From Roseiarcus sp963742305 (GTDB taxonomy: Bacteria; Pseudomonadota; Alphaproteobacteria; Rhizobiales; Beijerinckiaceae): a DNA stretch of 64,000 nt. A model generated the notes under the pieces. It was not told the origin of the DNA. It made no database searches and saw only the letters and a program-made list of their open reading frames with translations. Both the position numbers and the translations under genes were made by a program. The DNA is taken from assembly GCA_963742305.1 (NCBI GenBank), contig CAVULN010000051.1:1-64000 (forward strand), given 5' to 3'. The first letter of the stretch is position 1; the number at the start of each line of letters is the position of its first letter. Below, in pieces: positions 1 to 9,382 of the stretch.

Positions 1-516
1 CTTCCGCCTAAGAGACCCAAGGCTGGGCTTTTCCTGTGCGCGGTTGGCGCGCTCGCCATTTCGCAAAAAGCCTCGGCTCAGCAACAGCCATTTCCCATGG
101 AGGCGTCGGTTTCCGACCCGCGCGAGGCGCTGGACTCAGGCCGCTTGTCGTCGAGCGCGCTCGTCGACCTTTATTTGAGGCGAATCCAGGCGTACGATCA
201 TACGGGGCCCAATCTCAACAGCTCCATCACCGTCAATGAAAACGCTGCGACCGAAGCCAAACGCCTCGATGACAAGGGCAAAGCCAAGGGACCGCTGTAC
301 GGCGTTCCGGTGATCCTGAAACACGACATGAACACCGCCGATATTCGAACGACCGGCGGAGCCGTCGCGTCATTGAACGTGGGGATGTTGCTCCCGAGGT
401 CGCGCGGTTCGGAATCATCGGTCCGTTCAGGTGGGACGCCTCCACGAAGAGTACTGGAATGCAGGACTGCAACGTTCCTCTTGTCAAATCCGTGGGGCTG
501 CGCGATTTCCTCCTAA
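1..516 (+). pseudogene. Secreted amidase (GatA-like amidase signature family), 5' fragment
   Basis: The reading frame is open from the left edge of the window. It first encodes a hydrophobic signal-peptide-like stretch ending in ASA followed by QQQPFP, then an amidase N-terminus with LSSSALVDLYLRRIQAYD and GVPVILKHDMNTAD. The Lys in that second motif is the family's catalytic Lys. Similarity stops near base 372, long before the two Ser residues of the Ser-cisSer-Lys triad, and the frame then runs through unrelated sequence to a stop at 514-516. Family members are about 450-550 residues, so this is a dead fragment. An IS701-type remnant follows directly and probably accompanied the truncation. 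The start codon lies outside the window. Confidence 0.75.
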
Positions 517-524
517 AGGTTGAT

Positions 525-1050
525 GGCTGACAGCAACCTCGATGCTTGTGCCCGTGACCGCTGCGACAATGCCGTTCCACCGCCTCCTTGCGCCGAGCTT
601 CGTCCACAGCCCACTCTTCCGGTAGGTAAAGCTGTTAGGCGCTCGGCAGGCTCGCCGCGTGATTGGCGATCGAAAGCGTCACCGCAATCGGACAATTGTC
701 GGTCTTGCCAAGCCGCCCGCAATACTGCCGGGCGACGCCGACAGAATGAACGCCTTTCTTGGCGAAGGCCGTATCGTCGGCAATCCAGGCCTCGATCTTC
801 CCTTGCGCCTCGATCGCCGGCAGCACCAGTTCGCGTGCCTTGGCCCGAACCGCCTCGTCCGACCAAGCAGCCGACCAGGTGCAGAAGCTATTGATGCTTG
901 GCCGAAACCCGAGCCGGCGCAAGGATCGCCGCCATCGGCTCGACGCTCTTGCGTTCACCGGGCATCAACAGGCCAATCCAAAGTCCCGCCCGATCCTCGT
1001 GGCCCAAAACCGTCGCGAAAGCTTCGACATAAGACCTCAATCGACTTTGA
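525..1050 (-). mobile_element. IS701-type DDE transposase remnant
   Basis: On the minus strand successive frames give YVEAFATVLGHEDRAG, LMPGERKSVEPMAAILAPAR, WSDEAVRAKARELVLPAIE, WIADDTAFAKKGVHSVGVAR, QYCGRLGKTDNC and LYLPEEWAVDEARRKEA, in the order found in IS701-family transposases. The element is inactive. There is an in-frame TAG after the AKHQ segment, a frame change before WSDEAV, and a TAA in place of the Tyr codon before LYLPEEW. The C-terminal part with the last acidic residue is absent. It separates an amidase fragment from a DUF3830 fragment on the same strand, so it marks a rearrangement of a former catabolic cluster. No intact terminal inverted repeats were seen. Confidence 0.8.
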
Positions 1051-1443
1051 GGAGAAAGCGGCTCCAAAGATCGTAGCGGCCTTCGTCAAGCACATGCCGT
1101 TCGTCAGCAAGATCATTCATGTTCGCTGGAGCGGCGAGGGTGTGTGGGTCCCGCTCGGCGACCTGGAGTTTGGGGTCTCATTTGAAAACAACACCTGCTG
1201 CCCGGCGCCCGGCCAGGTCATCCTTTATCCGGGCGGCGTCAGCGAGACGGAGCTCTTGTTAGCCTACGGCAATGTGAGCTTCGCGTCGAAGGCGGGACCC
1301 CTCTCGGCAACCATTTCCTGACCCTCACCGGGGGCATCGAGAATATCGATGCCCTCGGACGCAAGACGCTTGTCGAGGGTCAGCAGGATATCCGGTTCGA
1401 ACTCGACCGATCCGAAGGCGCGCTCGACGCCGCGGTCCTTTAG
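1046..1443 (+). pseudogene. DUF3830 family protein, 5'-truncated and frameshifted
   Basis: The first frame gives EEKAAPKIVAAFVKHMPF, IIHVRWSGEGVWVPLGDLEF and PGQVILYPGGVSETELLLAY, the core of DUF3830. After SFASKAG, near base 1297, the frame changes by one base and similarity continues as PLGNHFLTLTGGIENIDALG up to a stop at 1441-1443. A missing G in a G-run would explain this. The N-terminus is lost at the IS701 remnant. DUF3830 genes often lie next to amidases and Asp/Glu racemase-like genes, and both are present here, so this is probably the wreck of a small catabolic operon. The 3' end overlaps the converging racemase-like gene by 4 bases. Confidence 0.75.
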
Positions 1444-2189
1444 TCGCGTCGCTCGATGCGGGCGGCGAGGGCCTCAGGGAGGCCGATCGTCGGCTTGGCG
1501 TCCGGGCGACGGAAGGTTCCGATGGTCGCCTTGCGCCTGCCGAGCGCGACTAGGGCTTCGGCCTGCTTGACCGCCGCGGCCATCTGATCAACGACCGGAA
1601 CCGGTATCCGGTCGCGGATGCGGGCGGCGAGTCCGGCGAGCGGCGCGCCGGCGAGAATCACCACGTCGGCCTCCAGCTCCAGCGCCGCCTGATGGGCGAG
1701 CTTCGCCAGCAGGCCCGCCTTCTCGTCCTGAACGCCGCCGATCGTTTCGAACGGATCATCGAGCATGCGTATGCCGGCGCATCGTCCGGCCAACCCATGC
1801 ATGTCCACGCATTCCTGGTACCAGGGCCCGAGCGCGCGGGCGAAGGTGACGATGGCGAACCGCCGGCCGAGCATGCACGCCGTCAGCATCGAAGCTTCGG
1901 CCATGCCAATGACCGGAAGATCGAACAGTTCGCGGGCACCGAACAGACCCGGATCACCGAAGGCGGCGACGATCGCGGCGTCGCAGCCGCCGTGCAGTTC
2001 GGCGAGCATTTCAAGGGCGATCGCGCCGCCGATCTGCGCTTCAGCGCGCGTCGCGATATAGGGAACGCCCCGCGGCGCCGTGGCGGTCAAGATGGTCGTC
2101 CCTGGCGCCGCGGCGATTTTGGCCGCCGCCTCGAGCCGGCTTGTGATTTCAACGCTGGTGTTCGGATTGAGGACGAGAACGCGCATCAA
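1440..2189 (-). CDS. Asp/Glu/hydantoin racemase-fold protein
   Basis: This 249-residue protein has a family-typical length. It starts MMRVLVLNPNTSVEITSRLE, the phosphate/carboxylate-binding NPNTS segment of Asp/Glu/hydantoin racemases (PF01177). It carries AAFGDPGLFGARELFDLPVI near residue 78 and VVILAGAPLAGLAARI near residue 180. In characterised hydantoin and allantoin racemases these two segments carry the catalytic Cys pair; here both positions are Ala. It may therefore belong to a non-racemase subgroup or be inactive as a racemase. It converges on the DUF3830 pseudogene. It is a cytoplasmic protein without a signal peptide, and its substrate is unknown. Confidence 0.75.
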   Translation of the reverse strand: MMRVLVLNPNTSVEITSRLEAAAKIAAAPGTTILTATAPRGVPYIATRAEAQIGGAIALEMLAELHGGCDAAIVAAFGDPGLFGARELFDLPVIGMAEASMLTACMLGRRFAIVTFARALGPWYQECVDMHGLAGRCAGIRMLDDPFETIGGVQDEKAGLLAKLAHQAALELEADVVILAGAPLAGLAARIRDRIPVPVVDQMAAAVKQAEALVALGRRKATIGTFRRPDAKPTIGLPEALAARIERRD

Positions 2190-2274
2190 GTCACCTTCGG
2201 ACGACGTCGCCCCTCACGAGACACGGGTATAAGGACGCGGCGCGGCCGGCGCGCCCCACAAGGAAACCCGCCGG

Positions 2275-3516
2275 TTATTGCGGCACGTCCGTGTTATTGG
2301 GATCGAGCGGAAAGCCGGGAACGCCCTTACTGTCCTCGGCGAGCTGCAATTCGTCGAGCAGCGCCTTCTTTTGCGCTTCCGTCGGCGTCGACCGCTTCCC
2401 GGCCAGCGCCGGCAGGATATATTCAGTCATCATGTAGCGAAGGGTTTGGAGGTGCTGGGCGTCGCGCAATCCTCCGGCCGGCGACATGATGCTCGTCATC
2501 GTCACGACCGCATTGTATTTCGGCAGGACGACGATGTTCTGGCCCTTGAACCCTCCAGCGTCGAATTCCGGCTGGCCATCGCCTTCCATCCCGCCTTCGA
2601 GAATGTTGTTGACCCACCAATAGTAGCCGAAGAAGCGGGTGCTTTGCCCGGTCGTCATTTGTTTCACCCAGTCGGCCGGTACGAGCTGTTTGCCCTGCCA
2701 CTTGCCTCCCTGCAGCGCCAGCATGCCAAGCCGGGCCATGTCAACCGGCCGCAGTCTGAGCCCCCAGCCGCCCGAGACTAGTCCCTTCTTGTCGGCTCTG
2801 GTCCACACGTAATGCTTCATGCCAAGCGGCTCGAACACCTTGGCCGCGGCATAGTCCTCTAGCTTTTCCCCCGCCGCCGCACTCAACATTGCGGTCGCCA
2901 GGATCGGATTGACATCCATGTATTGGAAGACCTTGCCCGGCTGTAACAGCGTCGTCGTAGTGGCCGCAAGCTTCAGGCGGTCGGGTGCATCGTAATAGAT
3001 CGGATCGTTGGGCGGGTTGAAGTCATAATGGAGGCCGGTCGTCATAGTGAGGACGTTCCGGAGCGTGATGTTTCCCTTGTCTGCGACGTCGTCCTTGAGA
3101 TCGGGACGATACGAGCCGACGACATCCTTTACCGAGCTGTCGAGGCGGATCTTCCCCTCGCCGATGAGATCGCCCGCGAGCACACCCACAAGCGCCTTGG
3201 TGACCGAGTACAGCTCGTAGTTCTTGTCGCGGGTCAAGCCGTCGCTATAGCGCTCGAAAACGACCTTGCCGTCCTTGACAATGACCAGGCTGCGAATGTC
3301 GTACTTCTGAGCGCGGATCCATTGCGACAACTTGATCAGTGGGTCCGAACTGACGCCCGCCTGCTCGGGCCAGACTTCGGGAAGCTCAGTTGGATCGGGC
3401 TTGCTGGGAAATTCAACCGATTGGCCAAAGGCGAGCGGTCCCGCGGCGAAACAAAAACTCGCGCCCAACACGGAGGCGAGCAATAACCTTTCCAATCGCG
3501 TCTTTTCCACTGCCAT
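2275..3516 (-). CDS. Beta-lactamase-fold serine hydrolase, exported
   Basis: This is a secreted protein of about 413 residues with a signal peptide (LLLASVLGASFCFAAGPLAFG). It belongs to the class C beta-lactamase/DD-peptidase fold (PF00144). SVTK near residue 103 is the SxxK nucleophile motif, YMDVN is the likely Y-x-N-type motif, and GGWGLRLRPVDMARLG is typical of esterase-like members. Such enzymes are often esterases or D-amino-peptidases rather than true beta-lactamases, so the substrate stays open. The ATG at 3516 is preferred because GGGAGGAG lies just upstream, although the spacing is short; a second in-frame ATG at 3537 has no clear ribosome site. It stands alone between degraded DNA and the racemase-like gene. 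Confidence 0.8.
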   Translation of the reverse strand: MAVEKTRLERLLLASVLGASFCFAAGPLAFGQSVEFPSKPDPTELPEVWPEQAGVSSDPLIKLSQWIRAQKYDIRSLVIVKDGKVVFERYSDGLTRDKNYELYSVTKALVGVLAGDLIGEGKIRLDSSVKDVVGSYRPDLKDDVADKGNITLRNVLTMTTGLHYDFNPPNDPIYYDAPDRLKLAATTTTLLQPGKVFQYMDVNPILATAMLSAAAGEKLEDYAAAKVFEPLGMKHYVWTRADKKGLVSGGWGLRLRPVDMARLGMLALQGGKWQGKQLVPADWVKQMTTGQSTRFFGYYWWVNNILEGGMEGDGQPEFDAGGFKGQNIVVLPKYNAVVTMTSIMSPAGGLRDAQHLQTLRYMMTEYILPALAGKRSTPTEAQKKALLDELQLAEDSKGVPGFPLDPNNTDVPQ

Positions 3517-3779
3517 CTCCTCCCGAGCGTGAACCATTCTGGTTTCTGGCTGAACTCTATGCCTCGCTTACTCGCTGAACGCAACAAAATTTTGCATTTT
3601 GCATGCAACATTTTCGTCTTGGGTTCCCTGGCTCCCTAGGAGGATATAAGCGAACGGCCAGCGCTCTCACACGCTGGACAGGAGGAAACGAAGATGGCGA
3701 TGTCGACCGCGCTTCCTTTGCATGTTCGCTCGGGACCGCGCCCGCATGGTGTAGCGGGCCTTACAAGCGAAGGTTTCTC

Positions 3780-4240
3780 CCGTTCGATCCGGGCAGGCGT
3801 CTGGGACGTATAACCGAGAGCGAAGGGGCCGCGGTAGCCAGCACAGCCTCTCGCCGCTGACCTGGCCTAAGCCGCTCGGCGATGCCGTCGATGAACAGAT
3901 AGACGATGGCGTGCTCGGAGAGGTCGCGCTTACAGAAGTCTTTGTATTCGGCCCACAGCTTTCTCGGCGATCTCGCTCACCCGCCGCGACAGAAGCCTCC
4001 TGCCCGTCTCGTCGGTGAAGGCGCCCTCGGAAGACCAACGGAGTGCCGGAGCAATGAAGCAACGTTTCGCACAAGCCATGCGTCGCCACGCTCCGCGCGG
4101 TTTCGAGGGCTTGATCGAGATAGTCGCATGCGGGCAACCGAAGCGTCTCCGGCTTGGTCAAAGCGTGAGATTGCGTCTCAGTCGAGTTCGGCCGACCGTC
4201 GCCTGCCTCATGGCCGTATCTCCTCCTGTTCGGTCCATTT
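3780..4240 (-). mobile_element. IS256-type (mutator) transposase remnant
   Basis: Minus-strand frames encode FTDETGRRLLSRRVSEIAEK, then after a one-base shift (an extra A near 3967) LWAEYKDFCKRDLSEHAIVY and LFIDGIAERLRPGQRREAVL. These are the central segments of IS256-type transposases, including the first catalytic Asp in FIDG. Similarity ends near base 3840 and nothing of the remaining catalytic domain is present. It is an inactive fragment lying among other transposase debris. Both ends are uncertain. Confidence 0.75.
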
Positions 4241-4679
4241 GAGCGTGAGGCGCTGTCGGTATCACACCCCGTTGGTGGCGGCCTTCATCAGCATGGCCGC
4301 AAGCGGTCACGGACGGGCGGGCGGAGGCCCATGGCGTTGCGCGATCGCCCCAAGCGGTGACGGAGCCTCGGACTTTCTCGCCGACGCGCTGTTCAGGGTG
4401 TCAGTGTGGCGTCAGTGGGGCAGGATGCCGATTCGCCACAGCAACTTGCTGAATTGTCCAAAGAGGGATCAGGCTCTGAAGCCGATGCACGGCATGTCGA
4501 TACAGTTGCGCTATCGGACACCTGGCCGCCAGCAAAAGGAATTCGACGAGCCGTCGCGCAGATCATGTTGCGTTGTAAGCGAACGCGCCCAATCGCTGGC
4601 TGACTTCATCAAAGCGTACGGCGCCTGCTCGGGGGTGAACTTCGACGATCTCTGCTATTGACGCGCCAGTACCTCGAGT
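4241..4679. other. Unassigned stretch between two transposase remnants
   Basis: About 440 bases without a convincing gene. Reading frames in this stretch have no recognisable domain, no good ribosome site and amino-acid composition typical of chance frames in GC-rich DNA. It is bordered by IS256- and IS110-type debris and is best seen as part of the same eroded region. Confidence 0.4.
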
Positions 4680-4960
4680 TCACTTAAGATCGCAAGGAGC
4701 GCCGGCGATGAGGGTTCGCGCGGTCACCGGCCCGACGCCGGGAACGGAAGCGAGCAAGTCTTCCCTTTCGCGCCACGCGGGCGAGGCGCGCACATCCGTG
4801 TCGATGTCGGCGTCGACGGCGGCGAGTTCCTTTTCGAGGAAAGCGAGGTGGCGATCGATCGTCTTGGCAAGGCGCTTGTCTGCGGCATGGCGGCGACGGT
4901 TGGCCTCCATGCCGATCATCTCGGACGATCTGCAGCCGCGCCAGGCTCACACGCGGGCTC
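4680..4960 (-). mobile_element. IS110-type transposase remnant
   Basis: The minus strand encodes VSLARLQIV and, one frame over, EMIGMEANRRRHAADKRLAK, TIDRHLAFLEKELAAVDADI and LLASVPGVGPVTARTLIA, the helical middle and the helix-hairpin-helix-like start of the Transposase_20 domain of IS110/IS116 elements. The frame ends with an in-frame stop right after TLIAGAPCDLK, and a frameshift sits at about 4920. Both the RuvC-like N-terminal catalytic domain and the C-terminus are missing, so the fragment is inactive. Confidence 0.75.
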
Positions 4961-5464
4961 ATTGACCCTGAGGCGGCTCGGGCTGGCTTGCGTCCTCAAC
5001 CTCGCCGGCTTCGCGCCCATTTCTCTTACGGAAACGCAAGCGCCTGTTCCAGTTCGTCCTGGTCCGCGATCGGTCTGATCCGCAAGGCGCTCTGCTGCGC
5101 CTGAAACGGCGGGGGTGGTTCGGCCGCGCGCGGCCAAAGGGGAGGGGGCAATCGATATCTCCCCGCGGAATGAGGCCGACGATGCCTAAGGCCGAACGAG
5201 TCATGCTGGCGGCGGGGGTTTCGCGTCGGCGAGGAGGTGCGCCATGAGGGCGCGCCAAACCGGGTGTTCGACGCGCATTAAATTCAAAGTTTACCCATAT
5301 CGGTGAGGCGCGTTTTACTACCCCTACGTAAACTTCGATTTTCGGGGGCCGGATTAACCCCCCGAACGCCATCGCGCGCTAGGCTTCACCCATCGGACGA
5401 AACTTCCGTCAGCCGCATGACGAGCGGCGGAGATGCTGCATGATGAGCAGCGAGGATGAAGCGA
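4961..5464. other. Gene-free stretch with an 8-bp inverted repeat
   Basis: No gene could be supported here. From 5287 to 5335 a perfect inverted repeat, AAGTTTAC and GTAAACTT, flanks 33 bases in a locally AT-rich patch. This is the promoter side of the diguanylate cyclase gene, so the repeat may be an operator. An IS end is also possible given the transposase debris upstream. Confidence 0.35.
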
Positions 5465-6829
5465 ATGGCTGATTGCAGCGCATCGTTCAACGGAATAGCC
5501 GCTTGCGGCGCCGAGCCCTCCCTCGAGGCCTGCGAGGCCGATTTCAGCGCGGCCCTTCTGCGCGAACAGTACCGCTCGCTGGCGCGGCTTGGCCCCTATG
5601 TTCATGGAGTGGTGATTCTTGCAGCCGTGGCGCTATTCGTCGAATCCATGCCAGCCGGCTCGCTCCTCGATGGGGTCCTTCTCCCCGCCGCGCTCATCGC
5701 CGTGTCCATTCTTCGCCTCGTGTCCTGGTTTCAGGCGCGGGCCAACGTGGAGCTAACGCCGCTCGACGTGGTGAAGCGCAAGGTCCGCGCGGCGAGCGTT
5801 CTCGGGCCGGCGCTGGCTTTCGCGTTCACCCTGGTGGCGACGATCTCGACATGGCCGGACACCGTTGGCGAGTTCGCCGCAACGCTCGTCAGCGTCTGGG
5901 TCGCCGCCGCCGTCTGCGCGATCTGTCTCAACATCGTGGCGCGCGAGGCGAGCGTCATCGTGGTCGCCGCGACCGTGCCGATCATTATCGCTTTTCTCGC
6001 GCGCGGGGCCGAGCTGACGCTCGGCCTCGCGGCTCTGGTCGCTGTCGCCGCCGTCCTGGTCATCCGCATGCTCGCCGAGAACTTTCGCATGTTCGTGGAG
6101 ATCGTCCGGTCGCGGTTCGTGATCGCCCAACAGCAGCGTGCCGCCGAGGAGGCGAGGCAGGCGGCGATGGCCATTGCGCTGACCGACGACCTGACCGGGC
6201 TGCCCAACCGGCGTTGCTTCCAAAGCCTGCTCGCCGGCAAGATCAATACCGGAGGAAAGGGCGGCGAGCCATTTGCGCTGGGCCTGATCGACCTCGACGG
6301 CTTCAAGCCCGTCAACGACCTGCACGGGCATCCGGTCGGAGACGAAATCCTCAAGCAGGTCGCCGGCCGGCTCGCCAAGGCAATGGACGGACGTGGGTCG
6401 GCCGTCAGGATGGGCGGGGATGAGTTCGCCGTCCTCTGCGATCGCATCGGCGCGCGAGGCGAGGCGATGGCGCTCGGAGAGGAACTCAAGGCGATCCTCG
6501 CCGCGCCGTTCGCAGTCCAGTCGCTGCGCATTCGCTTGAGTTGCGCGTGCGGGTTTGCGCTCTTTCCGTCCTCCGCCACCGAGCCGCGGGAGCTCATTCG
6601 TCAGGCCGACGCCGCGCTCTACCGCGCCAAGGCGGCCGAGGGCGGCGGGGCGGTTGTGTTCGACACGGGGGCCGGGCGCGGCGGCGCCTGTGGGACGGCC
6701 CCCGAGGAGGTGCAGCGCGGCGCGAGCGTCGAGCGCGAGACCGGCGCCCAATCTCCGCCGACCAGCAATGCGACGGCCTGCCGGATCGGCGGCGTTGAAT
6801 CGCTCGCCCACCTGAACGACGCCGCGTAG
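5465..6829 (+). CDS. Membrane-anchored diguanylate cyclase (GGDEF)
   Basis: The protein has about six hydrophobic helices (residues 45-205), a short coiled coil (QQQRAAEEARQAA), then a GGDEF domain starting DDLTGLPNRRCF. The active-site signature MGGDEFAVL is intact near residue 317, and LIDLDGFKPVNDLHGHPVGD is the metal/GTP-binding segment. It should make cyclic di-GMP from two GTP at the inner membrane; the signal sensed by the membrane part is unknown. No EAL domain follows. A low-complexity tail of about 60 residues ends the protein. The ATG at 5465 is preferred because GAGG lies 9 bases upstream; an in-frame ATG at 5456 is too close to it. The gene is monocistronic. Confidence 0.88.
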   Translation: MADCSASFNGIAACGAEPSLEACEADFSAALLREQYRSLARLGPYVHGVVILAAVALFVESMPAGSLLDGVLLPAALIAVSILRLVSWFQARANVELTPLDVVKRKVRAASVLGPALAFAFTLVATISTWPDTVGEFAATLVSVWVAAAVCAICLNIVAREASVIVVAATVPIIIAFLARGAELTLGLAALVAVAAVLVIRMLAENFRMFVEIVRSRFVIAQQQRAAEEARQAAMAIALTDDLTGLPNRRCFQSLLAGKINTGGKGGEPFALGLIDLDGFKPVNDLHGHPVGDEILKQVAGRLAKAMDGRGSAVRMGGDEFAVLCDRIGARGEAMALGEELKAILAAPFAVQSLRIRLSCACGFALFPSSATEPRELIRQADAALYRAKAAEGGGAVVFDTGAGRGGACGTAPEEVQRGASVERETGAQSPPTSNATACRIGGVESLAHLNDAA

Positions 6830-6928
6830 GGGCCACCCGCGCGCGGTAATTCGGCTCGCGAGCCAATCGGCCTCACCGTCGCGACAGGCGCCGACCGAGC
6901 CGAACGACGTCCCATGGAACAATCGGCG

Positions 6929-7519
6929 CTACAGCGCCCTGGCGACGAAGGCGACGATCTCGGTCATGACGGTCGAAGCGGCCTGATCCATCGCGGCCGC
7001 TACGTCCGAAGCGCCGGTGGACGCGACTGGCGCCCGAAGGGTGAAAATCTGGTCCGCCACGATACGTCCGGTCCCCAGCGAGACGATCCACGCAGCGATG
7101 TCGACATGCACTTCCTTCGCCTCCGCGTCGAGCTCGAAGGCGCGGATGTCGAGATCGACTTCGTAATTGGCGTTCGCCGCGGGCCCATCGATGAAGCGGG
7201 CGAGGCCTGCGTTCTGGAAGCTCTGCGCCAGCCGGGCGCGGAACAGCGCCGGCAACGACTGCGGCCAGCGGGCCCCGGCGAGCGTGGCGAGCGACTGTCC
7301 ATCGCGAACGAGGATATGGTCGCTGTCGAGGTCGGCCGTCGCGGTCGGCTGACCGACGCGAAACTGGGCTCTGACCGCACGGGCCGGCGGCGGCCTTGCG
7401 GCGGAAAGGTCGTACATATTCGGAGGCGGACCGCTCGCGCAGCCCATGAGCGCAAGAGCTAGCGCGCTCGCGATGGCGAGTTTCGATCGACCCTGGAATC
7501 CGCACCCCCTGCGCCCCAT
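6929..7519 (-). CDS. ABC-type transport auxiliary lipoprotein (PqiC/ABC_trans_aux-like)
   Basis: This 196-residue lipoprotein has a signal sequence with the lipobox LMGCASG, so Cys would be lipidated. It resembles the ABC_trans_aux (PF03886) lipoproteins that end many MCE/Mla operons, with MYDLSAARPPP early, NYEVDLDIRAFELDAEA mid-protein and GRIVADQIFTLRAPV near the end. Its likely role is an outer-membrane or periplasmic partner of the MlaD-like protein in lipid transfer. The start overlaps the mlaD stop as TAATG (7517-7521), so translation is probably coupled. It is the last gene of the minus-strand order mlaE-mlaF-mlaD-lipoprotein. Confidence 0.82.
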   Translation of the reverse strand: MGRRGCGFQGRSKLAIASALALALMGCASGPPPNMYDLSAARPPPARAVRAQFRVGQPTATADLDSDHILVRDGQSLATLAGARWPQSLPALFRARLAQSFQNAGLARFIDGPAANANYEVDLDIRAFELDAEAKEVHVDIAAWIVSLGTGRIVADQIFTLRAPVASTGASDVAAAMDQAASTVMTEIVAFVARAL

Positions 7520-9375
7520 TACTGCCCGCCGTGATATTCTGGCAGCGAGGGTCTCGACCCGAAGATAACCTGACTTGGATTCTGCCCCAGCGAGCGCACC
7601 ACCCGGTCGATGTCGTCGACCGTTCGCCGCGCCTGAATGGCGAGCGCCTCGTATTCGCGCAATCCGTGTTGGTGAACCGGCTGAGGCCGGCGGCAATGTC
7701 CTTCACCCGCGAGTCGACGTCGTCGGCGAGTTTCTTGACCGAGAGCGCGGCCTCGCTGATGCGGTCGACCGCGCCCTTCGTGCCGGGGGAGCCGAGGAAG
7801 CTTTGAGCGGCGGTCAGAACGCCGTCGACCTTGTCGGCGGATTGGTTGAGCTTGGCCGACATGTCGGAAAAGTTCTTGAGCGTTGAGTCGATGTTCGGCC
7901 GATTCTGCCGAACCGTCTCCGCAACATCGGTGGCCGAATCGACAATGCTCGCGATCTTCTTTGAATCGACCGCCTTCAGGAGCTGGTCGGCATCGGTCAG
8001 CGCCGCGTCGAGACGCTTGGCCGTATCGTTGAGATGCGTTGCCAGAGCCGCCCCGTCGCGCACCAAGACCTTGAAATTCTCCGAACTCGCCGAAAGCGCC
8101 TGGCTCACCGTTTGCGCATTGCCGACGACAGCGCGAACCTGGTCTGGGTCGATCGCCTTGATCACGCGGTCGGCGTTCTCAGCCAGACTTTGGATTTGAG
8201 CCACTACTGGCTGAACGGTCTTGCTGATCTCGGCCAGATTCTTGAGCGTGGCGTCGATATTGGGGGCGTTGGCGGCCAAGGCCTTCGCGAAGGCGTCGGC
8301 GCTTTGAAGGGTCGAATGGATTGAATTGGCATTGTCGGCGAGGAGCTTGTCGGCGCGATCGGCCACGGAATTGCTCTTCGCCGACAGGCTCTGGACGTTA
8401 TCGACGATGGCGCGGACCTTGTCCGAATCCACCGCCTTAAGCAGGCGATCGGCATTCTGCGAAAGGCTCTCGATCTGCGCGATGACCGGCTGGACGGTCT
8501 TGCTGATCTCGGCCAGGTTCTTGAGCGTCGCGTCAACGTTGGGGGCGTTGTCAGCGAGAAGTCTTGGAGAATTGATCGACGTTTGAGACCGCGGAATGGA
8601 TCGAATCGGAATTGTCGGCGAGAAGCTTGTCGGCCCGATCGACGACCGAAACGCCTTTCTCCGACAGCTGCCGCACGTTGCCGACGATCGCGCGGATCTG
8701 GTCCGTGTCGATCGACTGGACCAGCCGGTCGGCGTTCTCGGACAGGCTCTGCAGGCGCGCGGCGAGCGGCCCGATCTGCTTGCCGAGTTCGCCCACGCTC
8801 TTTAGCGCCGCATCGACTCCAGCCGAGTTGTCGGCCAAGGCCTTCGAGAACTGATCGACGTTTGAGATCGCCGAATGGATCGGGTCGGCGTTGTCCGAGA
8901 GGATCTTGTCGGCGTCGTCGAGAACCGAGGTCGCCCGGTCGAGAATGTCCTGCAGTTGGATCGACTGCTCCGCGTAAATAACCGGCGGCCGGCCATTCTC
9001 GCCGACCAGTTCCGGACCGGCGGTTGCGCCGCCGAGCAGGGCGACCGTCGCGGCGCCGGCGAGCGCCTGCGTCTCGAGCCGCGCTTTGGTGTTCCGGTCG
9101 ATCGGCGCCTCCGAACTGACATTGATGTCGGCAACGACCTGGTGCGGGTCGCTTCGGGAGAAGGTCAGATGGGTGACCTCGCCGACCTTGATGCCGTTGA
9201 ACGAGACATTGGCGCCGGCCGAGAGGCCGGAGACCGAGCCTCTGAAGACCACCTGATAAGTCCTGTGGCCGCCCGGCGCTCCGTAGCCCGAAATCCACAT
9301 GATGAACAGGAACGCCCCCACGACCGCGGCAAGGGTGAAGGCGCCGATCAACACATAGTTGGCGCGCGTCTCCAT
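7519..9375 (-). CDS. mlaD: MlaD-like MCE-domain substrate-binding protein (two frameshifts)
   Basis: The N-terminus has one membrane anchor (YVLIGAFTLAAVVGAFLF) and an MCE domain (FRGSVSGLSAGANVSFNGIK). A long helical region follows, built of roughly three repeats of about 93 residues, each with an ADKLLADN...IHSA...DQFSK core. Two single-base shifts interrupt the frame. Near 8560 the residues FSKTSR run into a stop while ADNAPNVDATLKNLAEIS continues in another frame. Near 7660 FTNTD should continue as GLREYEALAIQARRTVDDID, ending HGGQ and TAA at 7519-7521. Corrected, the protein is about 618 residues. It should bridge the inner membrane and periplasm, handing phospholipids to or from MlaEF. 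The shifts look like sequence errors because similarity is continuous. Confidence 0.8.
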
Positions 9376-9382
9376 CGAATGC

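Noticed and set aside
366..532. A coherent-looking frame (VIERGDVAPEVARFGIIG and onward) after the amidase break
   Set aside because: It has no recognisable family and no start, and lies between two breakpoints; too little to call a gene fragment.
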